Positions 36,047 to 37,999 of a stretch of 37,999 nucleotides of DNA are shown here, piece by piece (position 1 is the stretch's first letter; each line of letters starts with the position of its first letter). Under the pieces are notes generated by a model. It was not told the origin of the DNA. It saw only the letters and a list, made by a program, of their open reading frames with translations, and ran no database searches. This DNA comes from Neolewinella aurantiaca. GTDB lineage: Bacteria > Bacteroidota > Bacteroidia > Chitinophagales > Saprospiraceae. Position numbers and translations under genes: made by a program. The DNA lies in contig NZ_VOXD01000044.1 in NCBI RefSeq assembly GCF_008014675.1, positions 1-37,999 of the forward strand, in the 5' to 3' direction.

Positions 36047-37573
36047 TTATTTCAACGCAGCCTTCAGGGCTGCCTCAGGCTGAACGACCTTACCGGTAAG
36101 GCGGCTATCTTTAGAATCGACTCCTGTTTTCTTGAGAATCTTATAGGCATCTGCCGCCGACAAGTCCGGATTAACGGAGCGCATTACCCCCAGCAAGCCA
36201 GCAACGAAAGGCGTGGCCATGCTGGTACCGCTGAATACCTTATAATTATTGTCAGGAGTTGTGCTGTAGATAGCAACTCCCGGAGCAGCAATACCTTGTT
36301 TAACGTTGTTTACTGTGTTGCTGAATACGGCCCGGTTCAGGTTTTCATCAATTGCTGACACAGTAATCATGTTCGTTGAATTCGCCGGTGCGTAATCCTT
36401 CGCGTCACGATTACTGTTGCCTGCTGCGGAAACTACTATCGCTCCCTGGTTGATAGCGTACTTCACCGCCTGACTGTACGCTTTTTGGCGACTGGAATTG
36501 CTCGGACCACCCAACGACAGAGAAATTACATCAGCTCCTTCATCAGCAGCTTCGATGATGCCTGCAATGATGGTTTTCTGCGTCCCCATGCCTCCTGCGC
36601 TTAATACTTTGATACTGGTAACTTCCACGAATGGCTGAGCACCAGCGCCCGCCAGGGATCCAATCCCAATATTGTTGTTGGTTACACCCGCAGCAATGCC
36701 GGCACAGTGCGTACCATGCCCCATTGGATCATTATCGTACTTAGTTTCAATCGAGAAGTAATTATCCTTGAGGTCTTCGTGCTTGCCATCTACTCCGGTA
36801 TCCAGAATAGCAATCTTAGCCTTTTTTACCGCTGTTTGCCGGGCAAGAAGCTGATAGTAAGCCTCCATGTTCATCACTTCCATTACCCATTGCTGACCGG
36901 TTTCAGGATCGTTGATGCTCAATGACGGATTCTTTTTTGAAGCTTCCGCACCATCAGCAACCAAAGGATCTACCTGAATCAATTCGTTTGGCTCAAAGTA
37001 TAGAACAAAAGACTGTCTGCTCAGGGCACCTTCCGCCTTAGCCACATCATTGACATCGAGGATGTAGTAGTCGTCAAGTTCTGTGGCGTCTGCTGATTCT
37101 GGGTTAAACGCAGGTTCTGCGCTCCACCCCATCTGAAGAGCCATTGCTTCCAAACTCTTGTCTCCGTGTGCAACCTGAACAAGTAATTCTCCCGAAGGGT
37201 CCAGTTTCGATGCCTCAATCTGTTCCGTAGAAGTCTGTTCTGTTAAAATCACCGAGTCTCCACCGGGCTTCTCAAACTCAAGAAAATGAGCCAATGCAAA
37301 AATGACCAGAGTAAGGACTACAGCCATCCAGATCGGCATTCGTTTATTGACAGCGAGGCTTTGGACAAAACCTACCATACCCAGAAGAAGGAAATCACGT
37401 ACGATTCGGGGCAACGCTTCGTTCATTGCTCCTCCAGCGGCAGATACAGTGCTGTAATCGCTCCACGCCATCACTGCGACGCCAGCATAGGTTGCCAGCA
37501 TCCAGATGTTGGCATCTTTGAGGTTACGACGCCAAAACCAAAGGCAAAGAAAGAGGGCTACGAGAAAAAGCAT
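36047..37573 (-). CDS. Membrane-anchored S8 (subtilisin-like) serine protease
   Basis: A 508-residue protease. Four hydrophobic segments (about residues 1-14, 22-42, 58-76 and 80-100) are followed by a linker and pro-like region, then a full subtilase domain (about 245-505). The catalytic triad is complete: Asp258 in AILDTGVDG, His286 in MGHGTHCAG, Ser451 in SGTSMATP, plus the oxyanion Asn in VSAAGNSN. Four helices would place the protease domain on one side of the inner membrane, most likely periplasmic. It lies 139 bases upstream of the SdpC-like gene on the same strand and could be co-transcribed, which suggests, without proof, that it cleaves the toxin precursor or protects the producer. 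Confidence 0.92.
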   Translation of the reverse strand: MLFLVALFLCLWFWRRNLKDANIWMLATYAGVAVMAWSDYSTVSAAGGAMNEALPRIVRDFLLLGMVGFVQSLAVNKRMPIWMAVVLTLVIFALAHFLEFEKPGGDSVILTEQTSTEQIEASKLDPSGELLVQVAHGDKSLEAMALQMGWSAEPAFNPESADATELDDYYILDVNDVAKAEGALSRQSFVLYFEPNELIQVDPLVADGAEASKKNPSLSINDPETGQQWVMEVMNMEAYYQLLARQTAVKKAKIAILDTGVDGKHEDLKDNYFSIETKYDNDPMGHGTHCAGIAAGVTNNNIGIGSLAGAGAQPFVEVTSIKVLSAGGMGTQKTIIAGIIEAADEGADVISLSLGGPSNSSRQKAYSQAVKYAINQGAIVVSAAGNSNRDAKDYAPANSTNMITVSAIDENLNRAVFSNTVNNVKQGIAAPGVAIYSTTPDNNYKVFSGTSMATPFVAGLLGVMRSVNPDLSAADAYKILKKTGVDSKDSRLTGKVVQPEAALKAALK

Positions 37574-37730
37574 GATGTATAATTTGCACCTAAAATAGGG
37601 TTAATCAGTGATTTCCGATCAATCGTTCGACGGGAATCCACGCTTCATCGACCAAAAGGCATCGTTCTTATAACGGTATTAGATGGAATTTAGATGTGTA
37701 CAGACTTGTTTTTCAATTGCCAGCCATCTT

Positions 37731-37754
37731 TTCGGGCGCGGCCGCAGGTGCAAA
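37731..37754 (+). repeat. REP-like GC-rich intergenic motif, copy 6
   Basis: TT followed by CGGGCGCGGCCGCAGGTGCA, identical over 22 bases to copy 5 in the opposite orientation. Confidence 0.7.
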
Positions 37755-37920
37755 GTGTGTTGGGCGGAGCCGGTGCTCTTTTCTGCTCAGCATAAATGCT
37801 GAGGAACAGCTGGTAAGAAAAGCGCGCACCTTTTATAGGACGTCTCGTTTGTCGGGAGGGTTTAGGGGAACCGGCGATAGCTTTTCTCAGCATAAATGCT
37901 GAGGAACGGGTATAAACGGA

Positions 37921-37954
37921 GAAAGCCCCACTGCAAAGTTGCAGCGAGGCTTTC
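37921..37954 (-). terminator. Terminator hairpin of the rRNA operon
   Basis: GAAAGCC (37921-37927) pairs with GGCTTTC (37948-37954), with an inner stem CTGCA / TGCAG. It begins six bases after the 5S rRNA 3' end when read on the minus strand, as expected for the end of an rRNA operon. Confidence 0.75.
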
Positions 37955-37960
37955 ATAAAT

Positions 37961-37999
37961 TGGCGGCGACCTACTCTCCCGGGATCAAGTCCAAGTACC
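37961..37999 (-). rRNA. rrf: 5S ribosomal RNA, 3' end (partial)
   Basis: The reverse complement ends GGGAGAGTAGGTCGCCGCCA, the conserved 3' strand of bacterial 5S rRNA (GAGAGUAGGUCGCCGCC). Only the last 39 bases are inside the window; the rest, and presumably 23S and 16S genes, lie to the right. Confidence 0.88.

Larger units (their letters stand above)
37574..37960. repeat. Gap between S8 protease and 5S rRNA with paired palindromic repeats
   Basis: No gene. REP-like copy 6 lies at 37731-37754. Two 22-bp direct repeats (37786-37807 and 37886-37907), exactly 100 bases apart, each contain the palindrome TCAGCATAAATGCTGA. A 5S-side hairpin follows at 37921-37954. A minus-strand frame of 88 codons across this region merely reads through these repeats and is not a credible gene. 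Confidence 0.65.

Noticed and set aside
37690..37956. An 88-codon minus-strand frame after the 5S gene
   Set aside because: It spans the rRNA terminator, both palindromic repeats and the REP-like motif, so its sequence is dictated by those elements.

Overview
The window looks like chromosomal DNA from a Bacteroidota (Bacteroidetes) bacterium, most likely a marine, Lewinella-like member of the Saprospiria. The evidence is indirect. Two proteins carry T9SS type A C-terminal sorting domains. There is an ECF sigma / FecR / STN-TonB receptor / DUF4249 lipoprotein cassette. Shine-Dalgarno sequences are scarce, while TAnnTTTG-like -7 boxes (here usually TACCTTCG or TACCTTGC) recur just upstream of start codons. 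Genes are mostly housekeeping or envelope related and base composition is moderate.

Layout. 1-858 holds no gene; it contains decayed repeat-like sequence. 859-2827 is a divergent pair: a DEAD-box RNA helicase (-) and a DUF1853-like protein (+). 2955-9099 (-) is a tetR / membrane-fusion / RND / TolC efflux operon with two matching 21-bp palindromes that look like the TetR operator. 9376-10869 is glycerol kinase. A 713-bp gap follows, then a small lipoprotein, bshC, thyA, kdsA, a Kbp/LysM protein and ridA (to 17180). 17199-22601 (-) is an iron/siderophore-type signalling and uptake cassette: sigma, FecR, TonB-dependent receptor, DUF4249 lipoprotein. 22729-24294 is a sodium:alanine-type symporter, followed by a shattered NADP-dependent oxidoreductase pseudogene (24387-25050). 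25484-29409 pairs a secreted GH10 xylanase with a secreted cohesin/dockerin protein, both with T9SS tails. An M23 peptidase and metK follow.

The most interesting region is 33462-37573 (-). It encodes a membrane-anchored subtilisin, then three overlapping genes that I recognise as an SdpC-like toxin precursor, an SdpA-like protein and an SdpB-like (HTTM) protein. This resembles the Bacillus subtilis sporulation-delaying-protein (SDP) cannibalism toxin system, but here it sits in a non-sporulating Gram-negative lineage, with an enlarged, cysteine-free toxin precursor and no recognisable SdpI/SdpR immunity pair. Downstream lies an SDR / cupin / unknown operon with its own promoter-like box. The window ends inside the 3' end of a minus-strand 5S rRNA gene, so an rRNA operon lies just to the right.

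Across the window a ~20-bp GC-rich motif (CGGGCGCGGCCGCAGGTGCA and variants) recurs in intergenic spaces only, in both orientations. It behaves like a REP/REPIN-type dispersed repeat. Several convergent gene pairs are separated by long, nearly perfect bidirectional terminator hairpins.
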